From Liquidambar formosana (Eukaryota; Streptophyta; Magnoliopsida; Saxifragales; Altingiaceae), in contig CM077831.1 in assembly GCA_039720395.1 (NCBI GenBank), positions 10,528,333 to 10,592,332 on the forward strand: DNA of 64,000 bases, given 5' to 3'. A program made the translations under genes and the position numbers. Every line of letters begins with the position of its first letter. The first letter of the stretch is position 1. Below, piece by piece: positions 24,060 to 35,114 of this stretch. The notes beneath the pieces were generated by a model. It worked only from the letters and a program-made list of their open reading frames with translations. It was not told the DNA's origin and did not search any database.

Positions 24060-24900
24060 GCATATAAGATTGGAACATCCATTTTTTTTTCTTACTTCAA
24101 CGCATTTTTCCCTTATTGTTTTATGGAATAAATGTTTCTCAATTTAATTGTGAAGTGTGTGAACTTGCGAAACATCATTGTACTTCCTTTCCACCTAGTT
24201 TTAATAGAATTGATTTGCCTTTTACTATTGTGCACACTGATGTATGGGGTCCTTCCCAAGTTACCACATTATCTGGAATTCGATGGTTTGTTACTTTTAT
24301 TGATGATTTCTCTAGAACTACATGGGTGTATCTGTTAAAGGAAAAAAGTGATGTTTTCTCTTGTTTTCAAACTTTTCATAAGATGGTGCTCAATCAATTT
24401 AATACCTTCATTAAGATTGTTCGTTTTGATAATGGGGGTGAGTATATTTATAGGGTCTTCGATCCTATTTTCAGGCTCATGGTATTATTAATCAGACTTC
24501 TTGTGTGGATACTCCTCAACAAAATGGGGTTGCTGAGGGGAAAAATTGCCATCTACTTGAAGTAGATAGGGCTCTATTGTTCTCTATGCATGTTCCTAAA
24601 TCATATCGGGGAGATGCTGTGCTTACTGCAGCGTATTTAATGAATATGATGCCATCTAGAGTTCTTGGGCACAAGGTACCGATTGATCTATTATTTCCAT
24701 CATCTTTTAGTTCCTTTATTGTTCTTTCTCGTGTCTTTGGGTGTGTCTGTTTTGTCCGTGCTCCTCACCAAGCTCGAAGTAAGTTGGATCCTCGAGCTCT
24801 CAAATGCATTTTCTTAGGGTATTCACCTACTCGGAAGGGGTATAAATGTTACCATCCTCCCTTATGGAAAAGGTTTGTTTCCATGGATGTGACTTTTCTT
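24060..24900 (+). pseudogene. Element C integrase
   Basis: CELAKHHCTSF is the zinc-binding tail. VHTDVWGP and FDNGGEY carry the first two catalytic Asp. [16 protein letters not shown] retains the Glu, with R-to-G and R-to-C changes next to it. A frameshift lies between 24450 and 24510. [20 protein letters not shown] marks the C-terminal part. Confidence 0.88.
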
Positions 24901-26370
24901 GAGTCTTTGTCATATTTTTCCTCTTCCCACACTTCTCTTCAGGGGGAGAATAGTAGTGAAGAGAAGTTTCAAGTTCTTTCCACACTCGTATCTCTCTCTA
25001 ATTCTAATCCTACTCCTATTCAATCTCAATGCTTAGAAGAACAGAGGAATGATAACAAGGATCCTCCTCTTTCCAAGGATTTGAAGGTTTACTCAAGGAG
25101 ACAGAAAGACAAGACTATCTCTCCTCTGCATATCCCATCATCATCCTTGGACTCAGGTAATACCATATCTACTCTTGTTACTGTTGATGATTCTGATTTT
25201 CCTATTGCTCTTCGTAGAGGAGTTAGATCTTGTACACCGCACCCTATTTCTAATTTTGTTTCCTATCATAGCTTTTCTCCTTCTTTTTATACCTTCGTAT
25301 CCCAATTGTCTTTTGTTTCTATTCTTAACAATTTACAGGATGCACTTGATGATCCAAAATGGAAGGAAGCTATTTGTGAAGAGATGACAGCTCTTCAGAA
25401 AAATAAAACCTGGGATTTGGTTGAGTTACCTGTGGGGAAGAAGATAGTTGGATGTAAATGGGTATTCACAGTGAAACATAAGGTTGATGGTTCTGTTGAA
25501 AGGTATAAGGCTAGATTGGTGGCAAAAGGTTTCACTCAAACCTATGGTATTGACTACCAAGAGACATTTGCTCCCATTGCTAAAATAAACTCTATCCGAG
25601 TTTTACTTTCTTTAGTTGCCAATTTTGGATGGACTCTTCATCGGTTTGATGTTAAAAATGCTTTCTTTCATGGAGATCTAGAGGAGGAAGTGTACATGGA
25701 TGTTCCTCAATGTTTTGAAGGTTCTACAACTAGAGGGAAGGTATGCAAATTGAAGAAGGCTTTATATGGGTTAAAGTAATCTCCTCGAGCGTGGTTTGAG
25801 AGATTTACTCGAGCTATGCTAAAATTTGACTTTAAACAAAGTCAGGGAGATCATACCTTGTTCATCAAGCACTCTTCTCAAGGGAAGGTAACAGCCCTTA
25901 TTGTATATATTGATGATATTGTGCTAACAGGGGATGATCAGAAGGAGATACATAACTTGAAGAAATGTCTTGCTAGAGAATTTGAGATAAAGGACTTGGG
26001 AAATTTGCAATATTTTTTGGGCATTGAAGTAGCTAGATCCTAGAAAGGTATTCTCATTTCTTAAAGAATGTATGTCCTAGATCTTCTAAAAGAAACCGAT
26101 GCTAGGCTGCAAACCTATTGATACTCCTGTGGAGTCGACCTACAAATTGAGAGAAGATGCTGAGGGCATATTGGTTGACACCGATAGATATCAAAGGTTA
26201 GTTGGTAAATTGATTTACTTGTCCCACAATCGTCCAGACATTGCCTATGCAGTTAGCTTAGTAAAGTCAATTTATGCATTCACCTTGAGAGTCTCATATG
26301 GAGGCTGTTCATCGGATCATTCGTTATTTAAAATATGCTCCTGGAAAGGGATTGCTATTTTCTAAGCATG
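24900..26370 (+). pseudogene. Element C reverse transcriptase
   Basis: The longest open stretch in the window (24505-25779) ends here: [49 protein letters not shown], then a TAA at 25777 where relatives have a CAA glutamine codon. RT continues SPRAWFERFTRAMLKFDFKQ with the catalytic YIDD at about 25905-25916 and DRYQRLVGKLIYLSHNRPD. A single C-to-T change therefore splits the polymerase. Confidence 0.9.
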
Positions 26371-26374
26371 ATCA

Positions 26375-27573
26375 TTGAGAGTTGAATCATATACAGTTGT
26401 TGATTGGGCTGGCTCAGTTACAGGTTGCAGGTCTACCTCTGGTTATTGTACTTTTGTGGGAGGCAATCTTGTGACCTGGCATAGTAAGAAACAGGAGGTT
26501 GTGGCTAGATTGAGTGCTGAGGTTGAGTTTAAAGCCCTGGCTCATGGAGTCTGTGAACTTCTGTGGTTGAAGACTTGGTTGAAAGAGCTTGGTTTTGATA
26601 GTAATGACCCTATGAGACTGTGTTCTGACAATAAAGTTACAATTAACATTGCTCACAATCCAGTGCAACATGACCGGACTAAGCACAGTGAAGTTGACTG
26701 ACATTTCATTAAGGAAAAATTAAATTCTGGAGTGCTTTGTATGCCTTATGTTCAAACAAGAGATCAATTAGCAGATATCTTAACCAAGGACTTTAATATC
26801 GATATCGATGGATATATCGAAGGTCCAAAAATGTGGATATATCGGATATATCGTTGGATATATCGACAATATCGATATCGTTTTAAAGATATAGTGGATA
26901 TTATGAGTTAAACATGGATATTTTTATTGAAACTCTGGGAAACAATGATTTAAACTCTAATACACAATCTAGCATCAAAATATTGCAATTTAAATATGTA
27001 TAATACAAGTATGTGTTGCATAGGGTATAAAAAATATACCGCGCTAAGTAAATAAATAATAGAAAATTTTGCAAATTCAACATTTAAATGTTATATAACA
27101 TTGAAATAGATTTTTGTAACATTTAAATATAGAGTGCTATTAGACCAAAGGCCATTGGTTTGAAATAATATTTTAAATTATGTGAAATACTAAGCATAGT
27201 AAAATGTACATATATATGTGAATCCTAACCTATTCTAATGTGTAAAAATTTCACTAGCAATCAGCAAAAGGGCATTTAAACATGGCAGTGTCGATATATT
27301 GAACGATGTCAGCGATATATCTTCGATATCAGCGATATATCTTCGATATCTTCGATATATCGCTGATATCGTTCGATATTTTGTTTTTTGAAAATTCTTC
27401 AATTTCGCAACAATATATCGTATCGTTACCCTCCGATATGGCGATATATCGCGATATATCGTCGATATATCGCGATTTTTAAGTCCATGATCTTAACCAA
27501 AGGACTAGCAAGTAGAGTCTTTCATAATTTCTTAAGCAAGCTGGGCATGTGTGATATCTTTGCACCAGCTTGA
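26375..27573 (+). pseudogene. Element C RNase H, split by a transposon
   Basis: RLSAEVEFKALAHGVCELLW and SDNKVTINIAHNPVQHDRTK precede the insertion of Mutator-like copy 3 at 26787-27489. The last codons (GLASRVFHNFLSKLGMCDIF) resume at 27500. A stop at 26699 already interrupts the frame before the insert. Confidence 0.88.
26787..27489. mobile_element. Mutator-like element, copy 3 of GATATATCG family
   Basis: 703 bp, begins AGGACTTTAATATCGATATC and ends TTTTTAAGTCCATG. Perfect 10-bp duplication ATCTTAACCA (26777-26786, 27490-27499). Its removal restores the copia RNase H sequence. The right 190 bp is nearly continuous GATATATCG/CGATATC motif. Confidence 0.92.
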
Positions 27574-27580
27574 GGGGGAG

Positions 27581-27782
27581 TGTTGGAAAATAGTTGGTTC
27601 TTTGTTTGATATTTCTTATTGATCTGTATTATGCTTAAGGGTATTTAAGTCATTGTACTGATATTATTAGAAATAATAATGTTTTAAGGGAGAGAACCCT
27701 AAGCTCTCTTTTTCAGCCATCTCTCTCTCTTTCTTTCTTTCTTCTTCTTTCTTCTCTTTGTGATTATCTATACAAATCTACT
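27581..27782 (+). repeat. Element C 3' LTR
   Basis: 202 bp, TGTTGGAAAATAGTTGGTT to ...CAAATCTACT. It pairs with 21019-21156 plus 21816-21878, with clearly more differences than the two LTRs of element B. Confidence 0.92.
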
Positions 27783-28155
27783 TGTTTGAGAGATTTATTC
27801 AAGCTATACTGAGATATGACTTTAAACAGAGCTAGGAGGAATTTATCAAGCACTCATCTCAAGGAAAGGTAACTACTTTTATTGTATATGTTGATGATGC
27901 TGTATCATGAGGGGATACAACAATTAAAGAACTAACTAGCCAGAGAATTTGAGATAAAGGACTTTGGAAGTCCAAATTTTTTTTTGGACATTGAGGTTTC
28001 TAGATCCTAGAAAGGAATCTTCATTTCGCAAAGAAAATATGTCCTTGATCTCTTGAATGAAGCAAGAATGCTGGGTGGCATAACCTATTGGACTCCAGTA
28101 GAGCATAACTATATTTTAGGAGAAGATATGATGTAGGACAGACCTTAAGGTATTA

Positions 28156-29185
28156 ACTATTGAATAGGGTTTCCTACAATCAAGCTTAGGAGCGCTAAAA
28201 ACTTGTTTTCCTTAGATTTTTGGAAAGAGGTGGTGGAATTATGGATGGAATAATGGTTTTGATTTAGTGAAAGTTTAAGGCTGAATATGGTCTGAAATCC
28301 AAAGAGAATGCTTGCAGGAAATTCTGGACAGAAAGGGTATTTTAAGGTTTTTCAATTGTAAAGTGTATGGAAAGGTAGGATTAGGCTTTGTGATGAAAGG
28401 TAAGGGTTACGGGGGTTGAAATTAAGACTAAGAAAAGGTTGATTGTGGGTTAAAATAAATTACGGTAGTGCTGTAGATGAAATTAATGAACAAGAAATAG
28501 AAGAAGAAGAAGAAGATAAACTTTGGAGTCTCACCAAGGGTTTCTAGGAATCTCACCTAGAAGAAGATTGATGGAGTCTTACCATTAATTAAAGCAGAAA
28601 CTGCAAAAAATTTGATCAATCAATTGTTGTAATTGTGTTTACAAGCCTTGCTTATATAGAGAACAAAAAAGAGTCACTTTCCAAATTCTGCTACTTGTCA
28701 AGGACTCTTAGTTTCTAAATTTTATTACTTGTCAAACAAGGAATCTTACCTTTTAAATTAGGACTTCTACAAAAATAATTGAAAGACTCTTATTAATAAC
28801 TAAATAAGACTTTTAGTAGAAACTCTAGAAAATGTCCTACAAAATAGAACTTTTCGAAATATGAAATTTCTTGTAAGATAAGACTCTAAATTCTAAAAAG
28901 GACAGAACTAATTCTCAATAAGGATGGGAAAAAACTGAATTCATAACCGAACACCTACTTTGACACACCTAAATCTGTAAATTTACTAAAATACCCCTAA
29001 TTATAGAATTTTGACTTTTCTTCAAATTCAAGGAGGCTTGAATCAACATGGTTCAACTGTACCCCCACGAGACATACTCCTCTTCATGTGGCACATATTG
29101 TAGGGTGATTGTTGCATTGTGGGGCCCATGTAACTTGTGCAAAAATTTTAAATTCTTCCCACATCAAGATACTAAGGGCACCTTG
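28156..29185. other. Unassigned 1-kb insert within element D
   Basis: It interrupts the copia RT between the YVDD region and the VGKLIYL motif. Part (28400-28520) resembles 43316-43430 (GGTTGATTGTGGGTTAA ... AGGAAGAAGAAGAAG), so it is a dispersed repeat, perhaps a solo LTR. No target duplication could be fixed. Confidence 0.45.
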
Positions 29186-29245
29186 ATCAACAGAGGCAGA
29201 TATAGTGGTTGATTGGTAAACTGATTTACTTATCATAGTCTTGCC

Positions 29246-30181
29246 CATGGTCTTAAAAATCGTCAATATTGGTGATATATCATCGATATAACGCCATATC
29301 ATCAAGCAGCGAAACGATATCATGCCTCGATATTATTTTGACAATATATCGATGATACGTGGATATATCGACAATAGAGATAAAGCAGGAATTTCAACCT
29401 TTTTCCACCATTTATCATTGAAATATTGATGGTATATTGAGGTATATCGAGGAATATCGATCCATGTGACTAATTGACTAAAATTTGAGTGTTGTTACTG
29501 CTGTCCCCTTTTTTCCCACACCTAATGTCCTCTTATTTTAAAGGCTATTTTAGTAGCTTCTCCAAGCTTCACAAGAAACCAGCCCCCTTTCCCCCTTTAC
29601 TCAGCTCCTTTACTCCTTTAGCACCTTTACAACTATAACCTATTAGGCTATTACTTTATAATATTATTAATTTATTATTTTAAACCATGAATTTCTTTAT
29701 AGTATTATTTATTTGTTAGTGTGGACATTAATTTATACACATTTGAAACTATTAGTATTACTCAAGGCTGGTTTGGCATCTTCTCTAAGCTTCATGTGGT
29801 ACTAATGTAAGTGTATGTCATTAATTTATTGATGTATTGATTAATTATTGTATAAATGATATATATTTATAGATTTTAATTGCATGTGACATTTAGATGT
29901 TGAATTTTCATAAATTTCTTTTATTTATTTTCTCACCGCGTCACACCTTTTATACAATACACAACACTTACTTATATTATACACATTTAAATTGCAATCT
30001 TTTGATTTTAAATTGTGTATTAGAGTATAAATCATTGTTCCTAAAGTTTCAGTAAAAATATCCGTGTTTAACTAATAATATCCACCATATCTCTAAATCG
30101 ATATTGATGTTTTCGATATATCCATGATATATCTGTATTTTTGGACCTCGATATATCCATCGATATTGATATTTAAGTCCT
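29246..30181. mobile_element. Mutator-like element, copy 4 of GATATATCG family, inverted
   Basis: It starts CATGGTCTTAAAAATCG and ends ATATTTAAGTCCT, the reverse orientation relative to copies 1-3. Flanks TAGTCTTGCC (29236-29245) and TGGTCTTGCC (30182-30191) match at 9 of 10. The reverse complement of the conserved internal block is readable at 29985-30075. An extra 450 bp (29465-29930) is not shared with other copies. Confidence 0.82.
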
Positions 30182-30748
30182 TGGTCTTGCCCCAATATTG
30201 CCTATGTGATTAGTAAGTAAGTTTATACACTGGCCTAGAGAGTCTTATGTGGAGGTGGTTCTTCGGATTTTTTGGTATTTAAAATTTACTTTTGGAAAGG
30301 GATTGTTCTTGTCTAAACATGATCACTTTAGAGTTGATTTAGATAAAGATGCCGATTGGAGGTCCATTTTTGGCTATTGTACCTTTGTGGGAGGAATTTG
30401 GTGACATGACACTGTAAGAAACAGGCAATAGTGGTTAGATTTAGTGTTGGAGCTAAGTTTAGAGCCATGGTTCATGGAGTTTGTGAACTACTCTAGTTGA
30501 AGGTCTTGTTGAAAGAGCTTGATTTTGATTTTGTGACTGTTGGGTGCCAATTAAAGCTGGCATTACTATTGCTCACAAACTAGTGCAACATGGCATGACT
30601 AAGCATACAGGTGTGATTTGTATGCCTTATGTTCCAATGGGAAACCGATTAACTGATATCTTAATTGAAGGAGTGGCAAATAGAGTTTTTCACATTTTCT
30701 TAAGCAAGATGGGCATGTGTTATAGCTTAACATTAGCTTGAGCGGGAG

Positions 30749-30945
30749 TTTTGGAAAGTAGTTCTTAGCTAGTTTCTCTCGCTTATTATTTTGTAATGAG
30801 CTGAAGGGTATTTATGTCATTTTACACATGTTAGTAGCAAATAATAAGTTCTAAAGGAGATAACCCTAATTTTGAGCTCTCTTTCTTTTCTTCTACTTTC
30901 TTCCTCTTCTTCTTCTTCTTCTTCTTCTTTTTCTATTAATCTAGG
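30749..30945 (+). repeat. Element D 3' LTR (approximate)
   Basis: It follows a purine tract TTGAGCGGGAG. It starts TTTTGGAAAGTAG, a mutated TGTTGGAAA, and includes the TC-rich R/U5-like region ending near TATTAATCTAGG. It pairs with the fragment at 12431. Confidence 0.65.
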
Positions 30946-31096
30946 CATAAATTTAACTGAAAGATACTAATGCATAGCGAGAAAGGCTATTAGATAGATA
31001 TTCTGAAAATGGCCTAAGATTTTCACGTATGGTTTCTGAGATAACATGCCTCAAGTTTATGAATTGGCTGCATGCATATAGTGTCTTGATGAAACT

Positions 31097-31401
31097 TGTT
31101 GGAAAAATACCACATCCCACGTCAACCAAGTATTGGGTTTCACATTATTTCATATACCTGTTTGAGCTTTCTACCTAATAGCTTAGGCTTTTAGGTTGGA
31201 AACTTAACATGGCATTCCATTTGTGAGCCCATCTTTGTTGTTTACGTGAGAGACCCATTCTTGTTTGTTAGGCCAGCTCTTGAGGGGAGTGTTGGAAAAT
31301 ACCACATCCCACATCGTCTAAATACAAAATTTGACATGACTTGGTATAGTTGCTTGGGTCCTCCACTTAATAGCTTAGGCTGTTAGGTTGGAAACTTAAC
31401 A
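31097..31401 (+). mobile_element. Complete TRIM element with TSD AAACT
   Basis: Miniature LTR retrotransposon of 305 bp. Left LTR 31097-31209 and right LTR 31290-31401 (113 and 112 bp) both run TGTTGGAAAAT... to TTGGAAACTTAACA. The internal 80 bp ends with a polypurine tract TTGAGGGGAG. Perfect 5-bp duplication AAACT at 31092-31096 and 31402-31406. No coding capacity, so it depends on another element's enzymes. Its two LTRs have diverged strongly in the middle. Confidence 0.9.
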
Positions 31402-31406
31402 AAACT

Positions 31407-31969
31407 TGTGCATTACTTTCATGAATCTTTCTGGTACTTTCCAAATCTGCACTGTATGGTTACTGGTTGAGATAGAAGCGGTTGATGCGCTATGCAGTCT
31501 ATGCTGAAGTTGATTTGTCCTTGAGTTCCTCTTGGATAGTGGTAGCGGCTATTTTTGCTGTTATCTTGGGTTAATTTACTAATTCTCCTGGCATTTGAGT
31601 AATTGAGAGTTGTTTCATTGGTCAACCATGCATATAAAGTGTGCAGTATGTCCTGATCTAGCATTTTAGTGCAGGGAACCTTTAAATTCATATTTGAAAA
31701 AACAAAAAAGAACCTAAGGTTGTAATATCATTATTTATTTAGTACACCTTTTTCATTCTGGGAATCTGATATTACCATACCATTGAGAACGATGTTGACA
31801 ATTTAAATTTTTTTTATTTTTTATTTTATTTATTTTTAACGAATGTTGCTATGTACTTGCTGATATTTTGGATGGCGGTTGAAAATTTGATGTTTGTATA
31901 TGTCCATATATATTGTGGTGTTTGATAAACTTCCTGATAATGGCTAATATGTCAAATATATGGATAAAG
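31407..31969. other. End of intron 2
   Basis: No element or gene recognised. The minus-strand open frame at 31419-31691 has no family resemblance. Confidence 0.6.
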
Positions 31970-32692
31970 GTAGCAGGTGATTGTATGTATTTTGATTGCA
32001 AAAGGTTACCAGTTATTTTGAAGACTGAGATGCTGAGCAGTGTCCCAATTGGTGTACCTATTTCTAATTGTGATGTAGTGCTTGTTGAAGAAAAAGATTC
32101 ACCCGATCAAGGAGAAATATATGTTGGTGGTTCCTGTGTTTCTATTGGATACTTTTCTGATTTGACTGATATGTCTTTGGACTATGTAAAGTTGCCTGAA
32201 GACTCTACTTTTAAGTGTTCCATCAATGAGCAAAAAAATCAATATTATTTTAGAACTGGTGATTTTGCCAGGCGGCTTCAAAGTGGTGACTTGTTGTTCT
32301 TGGGGAGAAAAGATCGCACTATGAAGGTTAATGGGCAGCGTATTGCATTAGAGGAGATTGAAAATACATTAAGGAAACATTCAGATGTACTTGATGCTGC
32401 TGTGATTTCGTGTAAAGTTCAAGGAGAACTTGCATTCCTGGAAGCATTTTTAATATTGAAACAGAAGGATGAATCTGCCGAAATTTTGGGGTCTTATATT
32501 AGAAATTGGCTGGTTGAGAGACTTCCTTTAGCAATGATACCTAATCACTTCTTCTTTACTGAATCACTTCCTATGTCTTCCACTGGGAAAGTAGATTATG
32601 CGTTGTTGGCAGGTTCGACATCAATGACAAAGGATGTGCGGGATGAGATTGGTGAAATCCGGAGCAGTGATCTCTTGCAAGTTATTAAAAAG
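31970..32692 (+). CDS. AAE19: AAE19-like exon: adenylation C-terminal half
   Basis: The largest visible exon has 241 codons, phase 0 both ends, donor AAG|GTTTGT at 32692. It starts VAGDCMYFDC, continuing STE of the previous exon. Motifs: YYFRTGD at residues 92-98 of the exon (A7; the Asp binds the ribose), GRKDRTMKVNGQRI starting at residue 112 (A8 hinge), and STGKVDY at 204-210 with the conserved A10 lysine codon at 32588-32590, the residue that catalyses adenylation in the family. The acceptor I chose (ATAAAG at 31969) has a weak pyrimidine tract. The alternative GTAG two codons later would break the phase. An open frame extends upstream to 31913 but is intronic. Confidence 0.9.
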
Positions 32693-32992
32693 GTTTGTCC
32701 TTCACCCTTAACATTTTTCAAATCTCGCCTTTGCTTTATGGCTTTCATATGACACTTATGTCTGCTCTGATTTCCTCTATTTGGTGACAACTTCTTCGGA
32801 GAAGATAGCATAATTTAGTATTTGTAGATAGTGTGAGGACCAGTGGTGCACGTGCATGAGTGGACTCCCATTTGGTGAGTCTGGATTTGGAGCCCTGGAT
32901 TATTAAATCCACCTAGAGTTGGAGTATAGAAAGATATGAAGAATGATTCCAAAAAAGTTTTTTTTTTTTTTTTTTCCATCTCTTTTATTTCT

Positions 32993-33189
32993 TTTTTTGA
33001 TGATGAGGAAATCCTTTGGGCAAACCCCGGGCCCATGTAAGACCCCACAACCCACATGGACCAGGTAAGACCAATGCCCATGAGAACCACGAAAATCTTG
33101 TTTGGGTGGTTTCAAGGGGATAGCAAGAGTCGAACTCAAGACTAGGGGAAAATAAGCTATAATACCAAATTTCCTCTCACATCCAACCA
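32993..33189 (-). mobile_element. tRNA-derived SINE, minus strand
   Basis: Read on the minus strand it begins TGGTTGGATGTGAGAGG (Pol III A-box-like), carries GAGTTCGACTC (B-box) about 50 bp downstream, and ends CCTCATCATCAAAAAAAG with a short A tail. The body segment GGGTTTGCCCAAAGGATT recurs at 62268-62287 as GGGTTTTTCCCAAAGGATT. About 197 bp, a normal SINE length. Confidence 0.8.
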
Positions 33190-33198
33190 ATTTATATA

Positions 33199-33295
33199 GG
33201 GGGAATTTTAGATTGGTCGGGCTATGGGAAAATAATTACAGTTAGTAGTCATTGTGAGTTAAGTTAGTAGTCATTTATTAGGAAGTTAGTAAGAA
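33199..33295. mobile_element. One-armed copy of the GGGGGAATTTTA MITE
   Basis: It starts GGGGGAATTTTAGATT and follows 8223-8320 with few differences, including the GTTAGTAGTCATT repeat, but the right inverted repeat is missing. Confidence 0.75.
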
Positions 33296-35073
33296 ATACG
33301 GAGCAATCTTTGTATACAAAAAAATTCAAAGGAGGTGTTCAGAATTAACCTAAAGAATTCTTCTAAAATACATGTAGTTCTTGAAGAGAATGAATTAATA
33401 GATTGAACAAATATATTACCGTGAATTCGTTGAGGTTGAACTCAAAATTTCATGAAGTTATTTGACAGGTTCTCAAGTAAGACAATCCCTATGGAAATTG
33501 AAGAGAGAGACAAATCTGTTCACACTAAAACAAAATTAATCATTCTAATTAACTTGAAATAAAGTAAATGCGGGTTTGTGATTACAAACCTCAACATGGA
33601 AATATCAGATGCGGAACCCTCCAAATGCTTCTTAGCCGATTTCCCTAAGTGAAATCTACAAACCAAGACATATTTTGTTAGAACCCCAATAATGGAAACC
33701 TGCCAAAAAAATATATATGAGAGAGAGAGCTTGAGATGGGTTTAAGTTTGAAACCCATTTCAAAATTTTGAAATGGGTATTAGTGAGGAAGGGGGGAGAC
33801 AGGAGAACACAGAGATTGAAGTGGGGGGCCGTGGCGCTGGGTTGCTGCGCTAGTCTCCCCAGAGGTTTAGGTTCCATGGGTGGGTCCAAAGGGCTTGCTG
33901 TGGGATGGTTCCCTGTTATCAAAAGAAAAAAAAAAAGAAAAAAAAAAGAAGGCCGCGGAGGAAGCTTCACACATCTCGCAGAGGAGGCTGAGAGCTTCCG
34001 GAAGGAGAGGAAGATTTGAGATATGAAATTTGAAAATTTGAAATGGTAGACCTCCTCCTGCTCTTTTTTTTTGCCCAATTTTCATTTTTTTATTTTACAT
34101 GTGTCCTATTGCTATAAAATAGAGTGGGAAAAAAGAGAGGAGAAAAACTATTGGGCTGGACACGTAACCTGTTTACTATTCACCTACAGTAACCAAAGGC
34201 CTTGGGTTATAATATAAATAAGATTTTATCAAACTAATAATAAGATATGAAAGTAATGAAAGAAGAAAGCAAAAACTAACTTTGGATTCATTAAGGGCAT
34301 TAAAGCCAAAGCCATCTACCCCCCCCAAAAAAAAAACCTAGAGGTAGATAATAGAGCAATAGCTTCATCTCTCCATACATTGGCAGAAACCTTCACCAAT
34401 GTTAGCAAGAGTTTGTGTTAAGAGAATTGAGTGCTCTACATTTCATTGATTTAGTGAGATGGTGACACATTAGTTCATTCCTACTATCAACCATGCCAAA
34501 TCATCATTGATCAAATGATCCTAATGACTAGTTTTTAGAAGACTTTTTTATCCAATTGTACTCGTACATTCTTATTAATTCTCCATCTTCAGCATATATG
34601 GAAGAAGGTAATGAATTACATAACAACATTAGTTAAAGTCAAAATTTTTTCTCAGGTGATATGCAAGATTGTATGTCCAAATTAACTTCTAACCCATGCC
34701 AAATGTTCTCACTTGAAAATGAAGAATGTAAAGCCTAATACATAATTGGACCAGTGTTCAACCTATTGAATATGACTTTAACTATCTACAATGAAACAGC
34801 TAGAGATTAAATTATGAATGTTCGACGAAATCAGTGTCATAATTCAGTTTTACTTAAATTATGAAATTTTGGTATAAACAATCATCAACAATCATGAACA
34901 TACCTTACCATGCTAAGATCATTAGTTTGGAAGGCTCTTAAGTCAGAATAGAAGCGCCTCATCAACATAAAAAACTTAACCTATGAAAGAACATAAAATT
35001 AAAAAAAACCAGGTTTACATGTTACTATGTTAGGTAAATAAGAGCTTCAAAAAATGCATACAGAAAGTAAGAT

Positions 35074-35114
<41 letters not shown>

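Larger units (their letters stand above)
21019..27782 (+). mobile_element. Element C: Ty1/copia retrotransposon, plus strand, with two inserts
   Basis: 5' LTR 21019-21878 (about 201 bp once the Mutator-like insert is removed). Primer-binding site TGGTATTAGAG at 21879. Gag from 22504, protease, integrase, RT, RNase H, polypurine tract TTGAGGGGGAG (27570-27580), 3' LTR 27581-27782. Flanks AGTTT (21014-21018) and TGTTT (27783-27787) match at 4 of 5. It is of the same family as B. The reading frame is interrupted by several stops and by a Mutator-like element in RNase H. Confidence 0.92.
27783..30748 (+). pseudogene. Element D pol remnant (RT and RNase H) with two inserts
   Basis: Degenerate copia. 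FERFIQAILRYDFKQS at 27783, FIVYVDDAVS near 27885, then an unassigned insert (about 28156-29185). GRYSG*LVGKLIYLS-like sequence lies at about 29190-29235. Mutator-like copy 4 follows (29246-30181), then NIAYVISK-type sequence, RNase H segments at 30400-30700 (TIAHKLVQHGMTKHT, YVPMGNRLTDILIEGV) and ILSKMGMCYS at the end. Many stops and shifts make it the oldest-looking copia in the stack. Confidence 0.78.

Noticed and set aside
24505..25779. 424-codon frame as a host gene
   Set aside because: It is the integrase C-terminus plus RT N-terminus of copia element C.
27290..27480. CRISPR-like or satellite array of GATATATCG words
   Set aside because: Spacing is irregular, there are no unique spacers, and the tract is bounded by a 10-bp target duplication as part of a transposable element in plant DNA.
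32596..33190. Minus-strand frames overlapping the exon end and SINE
   Set aside because: They are shadows of the coding exon and of the SINE with its T tract.
33768..34085. Overlapping open frames on both strands around 33.8-34.1 kb
   Set aside because: Low-complexity A/G-rich sequence without any domain; codon content follows simple sequence.
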